Assembly (NCBI RefSeq): GCF_025677645.1 | Contig: NZ_CP106879.1 | Coordinates: 2,914,001-2,978,000, forward strand | Length of the DNA: 64,000 nucleotides | Reading direction: 5' to 3' | Source: Curtobacterium poinsettiae | GTDB lineage: Bacteria; Actinomycetota; Actinomycetes; Actinomycetales; Microbacteriaceae | Shown: positions 25,687 through 33,754 of the stretch, one piece after another | Numbering within the stretch: the first letter of the stretch is position 1 | Layout of the letters: each line of letters starts with the position of its first letter | The notes under the pieces: model-generated | Databases searched by the model: none | What the model saw: the letters and a program-made list of their open reading frames with translations, nothing else | What the model was told of the DNA's origin: nothing | Made by a program: the position numbers and the translations under genes

Positions 25687-26669
25687 AGATCCTCGTCACC
25701 GGAGGAGCCGGCTTCATCGGCTCGAACTTCGTCCGCCGCACGCTGGAGGACGCGTACCCCGGCCTCGAGGGCGCCGAGGTCGTCGTCTACGACGCACTGA
25801 CCTACTCCGGCAACGAAGCGAACCTCGCCCCGGTCGCCGACTCCCCCCGCTACACCTTCGTGCACGGCGACATCCGCGACGCCGCGAAGCTCGACGAGGT
25901 CGTCCCGACCGTCGACGCCATCGTGCACTTCGCCGCCGAGTCCCACGTCGACCGCTCGGTCCGCGACTCCGGCATCTTCGTCGAGACCAACGTCGTGGGC
26001 ACGCAGCGCCTGCTCGACGCCGCGCTCCGCCACGGCACCGAGCGCTTCGTGCACGTCTCCACCGACGAGGTCTACGGCTCCATCAGCGAAGGCTCGTGGG
26101 ACGAGGAGCGCCCGCTCGAGCCGAACTCGCCGTACTCGGCGTCGAAGGCCGGCAGCGACCTGCTCGCCCGCAGCTACCACCGCACGCACGGGCTGAACCT
26201 CTCGATCACGCGCTGCTCGAACAACTACGGGCCGTACCACTTCCCCGAGAAGGTCATCCCGCTGTTCGTGACCAACCTCATCGACGACCAGCACGTGCCG
26301 CTGTACGGCGAGGGCAACAACATCCGCGACTGGCTGCACGTCGACGACCACACCCGTGGCATCGCGATGGTCCTGACCCGTGGCCGCGCCGGCGAGATCT
26401 ACAACATCGGCGGCGGCACCGAGCTGACCAACAAGGAGCTCACGCAGCTGCTGCTCGACGCGACCGGCAAGGACTGGTCGTACGTCGACCGCGTCGCCGA
26501 CCGTCTCGGCCACGACCTGCGGTACTCGGTCGACATCTCGAAGATCCAGGCCGAGCTCGGCTACGAGCCGCTCGTGCCCTTCGAGCAGGGCCTGGCCGAC
26601 GTCGTGCAGTGGTACCGCGACAACCGCGCCTGGTGGGAACCGCTCAAGCAGCGTGCGGCCCTGAGCTGA
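25683..26669 (+). CDS. rfbB: dTDP-glucose 4,6-dehydratase
   Basis: Second step of dTDP-L-rhamnose synthesis. 328-residue SDR enzyme: NAD-binding GGAGFIGSN at 7-15, HFAAESHVDRSVRDS, the catalytic STDEVYGS segment, YSASKAGSDLL (Tyr-x3-Lys), TRCSNNYGPYHFPEKVIPLF and GxxNNIRDWLHVDDH, all diagnostic of RmlB. GTG start follows AGGAAAGAG and overlaps the TGA of the DUF2142 gene. rfbD follows after 11 bp. Confidence 0.96.
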   Translation: MKILVTGGAGFIGSNFVRRTLEDAYPGLEGAEVVVYDALTYSGNEANLAPVADSPRYTFVHGDIRDAAKLDEVVPTVDAIVHFAAESHVDRSVRDSGIFVETNVVGTQRLLDAALRHGTERFVHVSTDEVYGSISEGSWDEERPLEPNSPYSASKAGSDLLARSYHRTHGLNLSITRCSNNYGPYHFPEKVIPLFVTNLIDDQHVPLYGEGNNIRDWLHVDDHTRGIAMVLTRGRAGEIYNIGGGTELTNKELTQLLLDATGKDWSYVDRVADRLGHDLRYSVDISKIQAELGYEPLVPFEQGLADVVQWYRDNRAWWEPLKQRAALS

Positions 26670-26680
26670 ACCGGCACACC

Positions 26681-27532
26681 GTGACCAGGTACCTCATCAC
26701 CGGCGCCGCCGGCATGCTCGGTCAGGACCTCCAGGCCGCACTCGCCGGCCGCGACGTCACCGCGCTGTCGCGGGCCGACCTCGACATCACCGACCCGGCC
26801 GCGGTGGACGCTGCCGTCGCCGGACACGACGTCGTGATCAACTCGGCCGCCTACACGAAGGTCGACGACGCGGAAGACCACGAGGACGACGCCCACGCGG
26901 TCAACGCGACGGGGCCGAAGCTGCTGGCCGAAGCGTCGGTCCGCCACGGCGCGAAGCTCGTCACCGTGTCGACCGACTACGTCTTCGACGGCAACGGCAC
27001 CGCGCCCTACGCCGAGGACGCGCCGACCGACCCGATCAACGCCTACGGCCGCACGAAGGCCGCCGGCGAGGCGTTCGTCCGTGCGATCGCTCCGGACACC
27101 TCGTACGTCGTCCGCACCGCGTGGATCTACGGCGCGCACGGGCCGAACTTCGCCGCGACCATGCTCCGGCTCGCGGGGTCGCACGACACCGTCAGCGTCG
27201 TCACCGACCAGGTCGGCCAGCCGACGTGGACGGGCGACCTCGCCGCACGGATCGTCGAACTCGTCGACGTGGACGCCCCTGCGGGCACGTACCACGGCAC
27301 GAACGCCGGCCAGGGTTCCTGGTTCGACTTCACGCAGGCCATCTACCGCGAACTCGGGCTCGACCCGGAGCGCGTGCTGCCCACGGACAGCGCCGCGTTC
27401 GTCCGACCGGCACCGCGTCCGGCGTACAGCGTGCTCGGGCACGACGGCTGGTCACGCGCCGGACTCGCGCCGATGCGCGACTGGCGCGACGCGTTGCACG
27501 CTGCGGTCGCGGCGGGTGCGCTGACCGCGTAG
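26681..27532 (+). CDS. rfbD: dTDP-4-dehydrorhamnose reductase
   Basis: Last step of dTDP-L-rhamnose synthesis, NADPH-dependent. 283 residues: GAAGMLGQDL nucleotide-binding loop, INSAAYTKVDDAE, STDYVFDGNG, PINAYGRTKAAGE with the Tyr-x3-Lys pair and RTAWIYGAHGPNF, as in RmlD. GTG 26681 gives a normal N-terminus. A 19-bp perfect hairpin ends the operon. Confidence 0.95.
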   Translation: MTRYLITGAAGMLGQDLQAALAGRDVTALSRADLDITDPAAVDAAVAGHDVVINSAAYTKVDDAEDHEDDAHAVNATGPKLLAEASVRHGAKLVTVSTDYVFDGNGTAPYAEDAPTDPINAYGRTKAAGEAFVRAIAPDTSYVVRTAWIYGAHGPNFAATMLRLAGSHDTVSVVTDQVGQPTWTGDLAARIVELVDVDAPAGTYHGTNAGQGSWFDFTQAIYRELGLDPERVLPTDSAAFVRPAPRPAYSVLGHDGWSRAGLAPMRDWRDALHAAVAAGALTA

Positions 27533-27548
27533 GCACGGCTCTCGACCC

Positions 27549-27596
27549 GGAGGCGCGGGTCGGGTCCCGCACACCGCGGACCCGACCCGCGCCTCC
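27549..27596. terminator. 19-bp perfect hairpin after rfbD
   Basis: Arms beginning GGAGGCGCGGGTCGGGTCC pair perfectly across a 10-nt loop. No T-run, as is usual in such GC-rich genomes. The GGAGGC edge recalls the GGGAGGCCCG palindromes. Confidence 0.65.
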
Positions 27597-27641
27597 TGTC
27601 CGACCACCGACCGCGCCCAGGGGGCGCCGGGACCACCCTGG

Positions 27642-27647
27642 TAGTGT
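27642..27647 (+). promoter_or_regulatory. -10 box of the 27723 GT4 gene
   Basis: TAGTGT with a leader of about 70 nt before the ATG, which has its own GAGGAG ribosome-binding site. Confidence 0.45.
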
Positions 27648-27722
27648 CGGGCAGCCGAGCGCGGGGCCGGCCCTCGGCCCCCTGCCCACGGGTCCACGAA
27701 CCACGACGAGGAGCACAGCACC

Positions 27723-28865
27723 ATGACCACCCTCCACGTCATCGTCGACCAGATCGTCGCGCCCGTGCCGGGCGGCATCGGGCGCTACGCCGAGGAGCTC
27801 GCACGTCACCTCGTCGAGCACGCGCCGAGCGGCTGCGAGGTCGCGGGTGTGGTCTCCGCCGTCGGGTCCGACGAGATGGCGCACCTGCGGACGCTCCTGC
27901 CCGGGCTGTCCGACCTGCAGCGGCTGCCGCTGCCGCGTCGCGAGCTGTCGCTCGCCTGGCAGGGCGGGTTCGTGGGCGGCATCGCGAAGGGCATGGTGCA
28001 CGCGCCGAGCGTGCTCGCACCACTGGTCAAGCACGACCGTTTCCAGGACCCGGGTCGGCAGACCGTGGTGACCGTCCACGACGTGGTGCCGTGGACCAAC
28101 CCCGAGACGCTGACGCCGCGCGGCGTCCACTTCCACAAGGCGATGGTGAAGCGGGCGTGGAAGCACGCCGACGCCGTCGTGGTGCCGACCCACGCCGTGG
28201 CGGGGGCGCTGAACGAGATCCACCGGTTCGACGACCGGCTCCGCGTGATCGGCGGCGCGCCGAGCGGACGCCTCCGCCTGCCTGTCGACGCCGACCTGCG
28301 CGCCGAGCGCCTCGGCCTGCCCGACCGCTACGTGCTCGCGGTCGGCACGCTCGAACCGCGCAAGGCCCTCGCGTCCCTGATCGAGGCGATGGCCCACCCG
28401 GACGCCCCCGGCGACGTGCCACTGGTCATCTCCGGTCCGGACGGCTGGGGCGACGTCGACGTGTACGGCACCGCGGAGCGCGCGGGCCTGTCACGCGACC
28501 GGGTGAAGGTCCTCGGCCGCATCGACGACGCGGACCTCGCGGTGGTCTACGACCGTGCGACCGTGTTCGTGTTCCCCAGCCTCGCCGAGGGCTTCGGCCT
28601 GCCCGTGGTCGAGGCGATGAGCTTCGGCACCCCGGTGATCCACTCCGACGATCCCGCCGTGGCGGAGGTCGCCTCGGACGCCGGCGTCACCGTGGCACGG
28701 TCACCGCGGGAGTCCTACCCGGCACGGCTCGCACAGGCGGTCTACCAGGTCGTGAACGACCCGCACCTGGCCAGCCAGCTCGCCGTCGCGGGGCCGGACC
28801 GCGCACGCATGTACGACTGGTCCGACTCCGCCGCGGAGACCTGGCAGTTGCACGCCGACCTCTGA
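27723..28865 (+). CDS. GT4 glycosyltransferase
   Basis: 380 residues, GT-B fold. HVIVDQIVAPVPGGIGRYAE contains the glycine-rich loop; VTVHDVVPWTNPE, VLAVGTLEPRKAL and SLAEGFGLPVVEAMSFG (EX7E) are GT4 hallmarks. GAGGAGCAC lies just before the ATG. Single-gene unit between the rfbD terminator and the convergent GH16 gene. Shares with the 16123 protein the P-G-G-I/V-G-R-Y loop of mannosyl- and rhamnosyltransferases. Confidence 0.86.
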   Translation: MTTLHVIVDQIVAPVPGGIGRYAEELARHLVEHAPSGCEVAGVVSAVGSDEMAHLRTLLPGLSDLQRLPLPRRELSLAWQGGFVGGIAKGMVHAPSVLAPLVKHDRFQDPGRQTVVTVHDVVPWTNPETLTPRGVHFHKAMVKRAWKHADAVVVPTHAVAGALNEIHRFDDRLRVIGGAPSGRLRLPVDADLRAERLGLPDRYVLAVGTLEPRKALASLIEAMAHPDAPGDVPLVISGPDGWGDVDVYGTAERAGLSRDRVKVLGRIDDADLAVVYDRATVFVFPSLAEGFGLPVVEAMSFGTPVIHSDDPAVAEVASDAGVTVARSPRESYPARLAQAVYQVVNDPHLASQLAVAGPDRARMYDWSDSAAETWQLHADL

Positions 28866-28878
28866 CGGTCGGAGCGCG

Positions 28879-29634
28879 TCAGCCCTTGTACGTGTAGGTG
28901 CTGACCCAGTCGATGTACAGGTGACCGGCGTCGCCCCAGTCGCCCACCTGGAACATGTACCGGTGCGCGGTCTTCGGCACGTGGGTGGTGATCGTCTTGA
29001 TCACCTTGCCGTCGAGGCGGTACCGCACGGACTTCCCGGGCACCCACTCGATCGAGTACGTGTGCCACGAACGCCACGAGACGCCGGTGCTCATGCTCGT
29101 CGCGTTGGCCTCCTGGCCCGCGATCATCGAGTGGTGGTGCAGCATCGGCTGCTGGTCGAAGTTGGCCTCGGGGTAGTCGATCTCCCCGTCGGCCCAGCGG
29201 TCGGACGACGGCCAGAGCATGAAGGCCGCGCCGTTGCCGGCACCGCCTGTGGCCTTGGCGCGGACGATGAACTTGCCGCCCTTGTGGCCCCAGGCTCCCG
29301 TCGGCGTGCCGAAGGTGCCGGCGGCGCCGTGCTTGCCGTCGAGCTTGACGTCCATGTACCCGTTGTGCGAGCTGATCTGCGAGCCCGAGTAGTACATGCC
29401 GCCCGTCCCGTCCGGGTACGGCTGCCACGAGTTCGCGTACTTCTTGGCGAAGGCGCCCTTGGCGCTCGCCGCGGTGCTGAACTGCTCGCGGAAGGTCTGC
29501 TTGAAGCTCCCGACGTCGCCGAGCGGTGCCGAGCTGGCGGTCGCTGCGGTCCCCTGACCGAGCGGTCCGGCGACGAGTGCTGCTCCGAGGAGCACGACGG
29601 CGAGTGCGGCCCTCCTGGTGGTGCGCTTCTGCAT
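28879..29634 (-). CDS. secreted GH16 family glycoside hydrolase
   Basis: 251 residues with a signal peptide (TTRRAALAVVLLGAALVAGP) and a lectin-like beta-jelly-roll. The catalytic motif is DGEIDYPEANF, matching the GH16 E-[IL]-D-x-x-E signature (nucleophile and acid/base Glu). MLHHHSMIAGQEAN and HTYSIEWVPGKSVRYRLDG fit the family. Family members cut beta-1,3/1,4-glucans, galactans or related polymers; the substrate is not readable. ATG 29634 chosen because it gives a clean signal peptide; GTG 29646 is possible. Near a glycan cluster, it may trim the organism's own polymer or attack plant or algal glucans. Confidence 0.85.
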   Translation of the reverse strand: MQKRTTRRAALAVVLLGAALVAGPLGQGTAATASSAPLGDVGSFKQTFREQFSTAASAKGAFAKKYANSWQPYPDGTGGMYYSGSQISSHNGYMDVKLDGKHGAAGTFGTPTGAWGHKGGKFIVRAKATGGAGNGAAFMLWPSSDRWADGEIDYPEANFDQQPMLHHHSMIAGQEANATSMSTGVSWRSWHTYSIEWVPGKSVRYRLDGKVIKTITTHVPKTAHRYMFQVGDWGDAGHLYIDWVSTYTYKG

Positions 29635-29883
29635 GAGGTCGGTCACTCCCTGACGTGACTGTTCGCACCCGTTCCCGTGGGTGCCGGGCGGTCGGATCTC
29701 GACTGCCCGGCGTTCACGGTAGTTGCTGTCCACAATCTGCGCCCGGGGGTTGACACGACTGCGCACCCCCAGTACACGGGTCTTGCGTGAGGATCAGCCG
29801 TCGGGCAAGAAGTCCTGGTCAGTGGGCGTGGCGTGGCATCCGCATCGTTCGGATCAGCCGCGCGTAGACGTCGCGTGGTGGGG

Positions 29884-30156
29884 TCAGGGCCGTGCGCGAC
29901 GGCGTCGAGCGACCACGGCGACCACGACGGCGGCCACCACGGCGAGGACGGCGACGACCGCTGCGGCCTCGGCGACGTGGAGCGCCGCGAACCACGAGTC
30001 GAACTGCGACTTCGTCGCCACGACGTCCTGGCCCGCGCCACGGAACCACCCCGCCACGGGGTTCATCGGACCGGCCGCGCCCGCAGCGACCACGCAGACC
30101 ACCGCGGCGACCACGGCGACCACGGAGAGGACGAGGACGGGGACGGCGCGGCGCAT
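29884..30156 (-). CDS. small two-helix membrane protein, unknown
   Basis: 90 residues. A first helix (VLVLSVVAVVAAVVCVVAAG), an outside loop of about 35 residues (FRGAGQDVVATKSQFDSWFA) and a second helix (AVVAVLAVVAAVVVAVVARR) ending in arginines. The ATG is 6 nt after TAGGGT, which supports it as a real leaderless gene. Homology not recognised. Same strand as purE but with 40 bp and a promoter between. Confidence 0.6.
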   Translation of the reverse strand: MRRAVPVLVLSVVAVVAAVVCVVAAGAAGPMNPVAGWFRGAGQDVVATKSQFDSWFAALHVAEAAAVVAVLAVVAAVVVAVVARRRRARP

Positions 30157-30162
30157 CCCGCT

Positions 30163-30168
30163 ACCCTA
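30163..30168 (-). promoter_or_regulatory. -10 box of the 30156 small gene
   Basis: TAGGGT on the minus strand 6 nt before the ATG. Confidence 0.5.
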
Positions 30169-30196
30169 GCGCGGCTCGGACCCCGCAGCGGCGACC

Positions 30197-30709
30197 TCAT
30201 AGCGAGTCGCGGAGGCGCGCCGCCTTCTCCTCGACCAGGCGCTCGAGCCCGTCGGCGTAGTCGGTCAGGCGAGCGGCAACGGGCGGCTCCGAGGAGCCGA
30301 TGATGCGCGCGGCCAGCAGACCGGCGTTGGCGGCACCGTTGATCGCCATCGTCGCGACCGGGATCCCCGCCGGCATCTGCACGATCGAGAGCAGCGAGTC
30401 GAGGCCGTCGAGACGCGCGAGCTGCACCGGGACACCGATCACCGGCAGCGTCGTCATCGAGGCCACCATGCCCGGCAGGTGGGCAGCCCCGCCGGCCCCG
30501 GCGATGACGACCCGGATGCCACGGTCGGCGGCGCCGCGGGCGAAGCGGGTCATCTTGTCCGGGGTGCGGTGCGCCGACACGACGTCCGCCTCGAACGGGA
30601 TGCCGAGTTCGGTGAGGATGTCCGCCGCGGCCCGCATCGTCGGCCAGTCGGAGTCCGACCCCATGATGATCGAGACGAGCGGCTGTGCGGGTGCGGCGGT
30701 GGCGGTCAC
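30197..30709 (-). CDS. purE: 5-(carboxyamino)imidazole ribonucleotide mutase
   Basis: Purine synthesis: converts N5-CAIR, made by PurK, to CAIR. 170 residues: [41 protein letters not shown] and [20 protein letters not shown] are the PurE class I motifs, with the catalytic Ser and His in the first two. GTG 30709 is 6 nt after TAGGCT, so probably leaderless; that -10 box includes the stop codon of the upstream GT gene. purK is 3 kb away instead of adjacent. Confidence 0.95.
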   Translation of the reverse strand: MTATAAPAQPLVSIIMGSDSDWPTMRAAADILTELGIPFEADVVSAHRTPDKMTRFARGAADRGIRVVIAGAGGAAHLPGMVASMTTLPVIGVPVQLARLDGLDSLLSIVQMPAGIPVATMAINGAANAGLLAARIIGSSEPPVAARLTDYADGLERLVEEKAARLRDSL

Positions 30710-30715
30710 GCGACG

Positions 30716-30721
30716 AGCCTA
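30716..30721 (-). promoter_or_regulatory. -10 box of purE overlapping the upstream stop codon
   Basis: TAGGCT whose first three bases are the TAG stop of the glycosyltransferase gene (30719-30721). It is 6 nt before the purE GTG. Confidence 0.55.
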
Positions 30722-31816
30722 GCCGAGCAGCACCCGTCGCCAGGTGTCGCCGTCACGGCCGATCGTGCGGTCCTCGGCGACCCAGCGCGCCGCCCCCTCG
30801 TCGGCCCGGCCACGGTCGACGGCGGTGCGGACGGCGTCCCGCCACGCCTGCACGTCGTCCGGTACGGCCACGGCCCCGTGGCCCCGTGCGACGGCGTAGG
30901 ACGGACGGTCGGACACCACGGCCGGCAGTCCGAGCGCGGTGTACTCGAGGAACTTCAGGTCGCTCTTCGCTCGGTTGAACTCCTCGTCGCGGAGCGGCGC
31001 GACGCCCGCCCGCCAACGCTCCCGGTGCGCCACGAGCCATCGGGAGAACGCCGGGTAGTGCCCGTCTGGGACCTCGACCCGGCGGAACCAGTCGGCGCCG
31101 CCTTCCTCGGTCACCCCGATGACCTCGAGCCGGATCGGGGTGCCGTCGGCGGTGGCGAGGTCGGCGAAGACGCCACGCAGGAGCTCGAGGTCCGCGGCGT
31201 GGGTGAGCGTGCCCATGTACAGCACCCGGTGCTCCCCCGCGGGCCGCTCGTCGTCCTCCGCCGGTGCGCCGGCAGTCCAGATCGCCGGGTCGAGGGCGTT
31301 CGGCACGACGACGACGTCCCGCGCGACCGGACGGACCACGTCGGCGAGTTCGGGCGTGCTCACGACGACGGTGTCGGCACCGCGCACCAGGGCGTCGATC
31401 GAGGCGAGCCGGTCGGGGTCGTACTCGGCGCGGGCCAGACGCGCGCGTCCGGACTCGGTGAAGAAGTCGTCGTCGACCTCGGCCACGACACGGATGCCCC
31501 GGGAGGCGGCGGTTGCCAGGAAGGGCTGCACACCGTCCCGGGGAAGGATGTCCCGCTGCACCAGGAGCGCGGCGTACGGCGTCTGGTCGGAGCCGTCGAC
31601 GAACGCTACCGGATCGACCTGACGCACCTCTGCCGTGCCGGTCGCCGCCAGGTGCTCGGTGCGGCGGACGACACGGACGTGTGCCGAGGCCGGGTGGGCG
31701 CCCCCACCACCGGCGACGACGTACCCGAGGACGGGCAGGGGCGCCGGCTGCGGTGGGGCCCCGGCGACGGCGCGGCGCAGGCGTCGGGCGGCCCGGCGGA
31801 CGAGATCACGCGGCAT
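30719..31816 (-). CDS. glycosyltransferase, GT-B type
   Basis: 365 residues. A Gly-rich first loop (GYVVAGGGGAHPASAHVR), then RVVAEVDDDFF, VVSTPELADVV, VVVVPNALDPAIW, RVLYMGTLTHAADLELL and a C-terminal FNRAKSDLKFLEYTALGLPAVVSD. This matches GT4-like enzymes found with GT2 proteins in actinobacterial glycan loci; the donor is unknown. ATG 31816 has GAGGATGGGGG upstream; an earlier ATG at 31834 is possible. It lies between the GH6 gene and purE, a spot usually occupied by purine genes. Confidence 0.78.
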   Translation of the reverse strand: MPRDLVRRAARRLRRAVAGAPPQPAPLPVLGYVVAGGGGAHPASAHVRVVRRTEHLAATGTAEVRQVDPVAFVDGSDQTPYAALLVQRDILPRDGVQPFLATAASRGIRVVAEVDDDFFTESGRARLARAEYDPDRLASIDALVRGADTVVVSTPELADVVRPVARDVVVVPNALDPAIWTAGAPAEDDERPAGEHRVLYMGTLTHAADLELLRGVFADLATADGTPIRLEVIGVTEEGGADWFRRVEVPDGHYPAFSRWLVAHRERWRAGVAPLRDEEFNRAKSDLKFLEYTALGLPAVVSDRPSYAVARGHGAVAVPDDVQAWRDAVRTAVDRGRADEGAARWVAEDRTIGRDGDTWRRVLLG

Positions 31817-31876
31817 GCCCCCATCCTCTCGCATGCCTCGCAGCGTGCGAGGTCACTCGCGAACGGTGCCGCCGCT

Positions 31877-33532
31877 TCAGCGCACCGTCACCGTCCGACA
31901 CGGCGACGCCCTGCGGTCCGCTCCGCTCCCGGTGTTGTGGACGATCGCGCAGACGATGTGCTTGCCGGCCGCCGCTCGGACGGTGCCCGAGAAACCGTGC
32001 GACGCACCGGAGCCCCAGGTCGCGTCCACGTCGGCGCGCTTGCGGCCGGCGTCCAGCGACGTCACCCGCTTGCCGTCGACGGTGATCGCCACCCGGCTCG
32101 CCGAGGCCACCGCGTCGCCGTCGAACGCCCAGCCGCGCACCGCGATGCCCCGGGTCGCGGCCGTGGCGGACTCCAGTGCGGCGTACGGGTCGTGCCGGTA
32201 CGCGCGGACGGTCGAGCACCCGAGCGGGGTGTCCGAGCCCGCGCCGATGTTCACCGCGGTGACGCAGACGCGGCGAGCGCCGGCCGCTGCCGGCACGACG
32301 GCGTCGAAGCCGTGGGTCGCACCGACGCCGGAGCGTGCGTCGACGTCGGGCCGGTCGAGGCCGGCGGTGGTGACGCCGGCCGAGACACCGTCGACGGTGG
32401 CACGGACCCGCACGGGCTGCGTGGGGTCGTCCTCGTCGTAGGCCCACCCGGACACGCGGACGCCGCCGCCGGCCCCGGCGACGGTCTCGAGCGTGCCACG
32501 GGGCGTCAGGTCGGCGGCGGCCACACCCAGGCGTGCGTTCGCGACGAGCGCCTGCGCGTAGGTCGAGAACCACTTGCCGGCGGCCGGGGCCCCGTTGCAG
32601 GTGCCGTCGCTCGCGCCGGGGGTCTTGACCCACAGCAGGGCGTCGAGCGCCGTGCCGTCGGACACCACCCGGGGCGAGGTGCCCAGCCCGGCGCCCGGCC
32701 CGTTGCACCAGGTGCCGCGCCAGCCCTGCCCGTTGCGCGAGGTGTCGATCACGTAGTGCGACCCCCCGGTGGCGGCGGACACCTTCTGCGCGTACGCCTG
32801 CTCCTGCGCGGTCGGGTAGTAGTTCGCGACGTTCGTGAAGAACCCACGGGCCTGCTGCACGCCCGCACTGTTCAGCCGCGACGCCATCAGCGCGGGCTGC
32901 ACCCAGTTCGAGTTGCCGGCATCCAGGTAGGCGGGGACCCCGGCGGCGGTCAGCCCGGCGACGGTGCGCGACAGGATCCGGTAGCGCTGCTCGTCGAGCG
33001 CGGTGCTGCACGCGGCGTTGCTGAGCATCGCGAGGGAGTCCGGTTCGACGATGACCGCCGCGCGGTGCCCGGCGAGCGCCGCGGTGACCTGGTCGACCCA
33101 GGCATCGTAGGACCCCTCGTCGAAACCGCCGGCGGAGTACCCGCCGCAGTCACGGTCGGGGATCGCGTAGAGCACGAACACGGGGGTGGTGCCGGACTGC
33201 TCGGCACCGGTGAGGGCGGTGCTGATCGTCTTGGTCAGCTGCGTCCCCTGGCTCCAGTCGCCGAGCCAGGTGGCGACGGGGTAGCCGGCGATCTTCGCCG
33301 CCGCAGCAGCCCCGGCCGGGTCGGTGGCGGCGAGAGCGGCCTGCGCCTTCGCGGCCTCGCTCGTGGGCGACCGGTACGGCCCGGCGCCGTAGAGCGACGC
33401 CGACGTGGCCGAGCGGATGGTCGAGGCCGAGGTCGCTGCGGAAGCGGTCGCGGTCGGCAGCAGGCCGGCGACGGCTGCGACGAGGGCGACGGTTGCACCG
33501 AAGACGGCGGCACGACGCGGACGGCGGCGCAT
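31877..33532 (-). CDS. secreted GH6 cellulase with two C-terminal repeat modules
   Basis: 551 residues. Signal peptide AVFGATVALVAAVAGLLPTA. Catalytic domain about 45-335 with ATWLGDWSQG, YAIPDRDCGGYSAGG and VIVEPDSLAML, where the two Asp residues are the GH6 catalytic acids, and YLDAGNSNWVQP. GH6 enzymes are beta-1,4-glucanases or cellobiohydrolases acting outside the cell. Residues about 350-551 are two modules with GWAYDEDDP/GWAFDGD, VDG, RPDVDA and HGF motifs, the same type as in the surface protein at 9463. ATG 33532 has AGGGAG 7 nt upstream. Confidence 0.9.
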   Translation of the reverse strand: MRRRPRRAAVFGATVALVAAVAGLLPTATASAATSASTIRSATSASLYGAGPYRSPTSEAAKAQAALAATDPAGAAAAAKIAGYPVATWLGDWSQGTQLTKTISTALTGAEQSGTTPVFVLYAIPDRDCGGYSAGGFDEGSYDAWVDQVTAALAGHRAAVIVEPDSLAMLSNAACSTALDEQRYRILSRTVAGLTAAGVPAYLDAGNSNWVQPALMASRLNSAGVQQARGFFTNVANYYPTAQEQAYAQKVSAATGGSHYVIDTSRNGQGWRGTWCNGPGAGLGTSPRVVSDGTALDALLWVKTPGASDGTCNGAPAAGKWFSTYAQALVANARLGVAAADLTPRGTLETVAGAGGGVRVSGWAYDEDDPTQPVRVRATVDGVSAGVTTAGLDRPDVDARSGVGATHGFDAVVPAAAGARRVCVTAVNIGAGSDTPLGCSTVRAYRHDPYAALESATAATRGIAVRGWAFDGDAVASASRVAITVDGKRVTSLDAGRKRADVDATWGSGASHGFSGTVRAAAGKHIVCAIVHNTGSGADRRASPCRTVTVR

Positions 33533-33662
33533 GGAGACTCCCTGGACGGTGGGCACGGACTGTTCCAGGGGAACACGCGCTCCCGGCCCCCGCCAGCCTC
33601 CCGAGCGGGTGCCACCCGATGGGGTGTCCGCAGAGCGACCGACGAGTGTGTCCCGCACGATC

Positions 33663-33710
33663 GACGGACGGGAGGCCCGTGGCGGCGTCGCCACGGGCCT
33701 CCCGTCCGTC
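33663..33710. terminator. GGGAGGCCCG palindrome, subtype A
   Basis: GACGGACGGGAGGCCCG arms with centre GTGGCGGCGTCGCCAC. It follows purK on the same strand and precedes the GH6 gene, as a terminator would. Confidence 0.7.
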
Positions 33711-33754
33711 AGCCGGTCACGTCGCGGACGCGACCCGGTGTGGCGGACACCGTC

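Noticed and set aside
29750..29778. TTGACA-17 bp-TACACG promoter-like pair on the plus strand
   Set aside because: No gene or structured RNA follows on the plus strand before 34941; probably chance.
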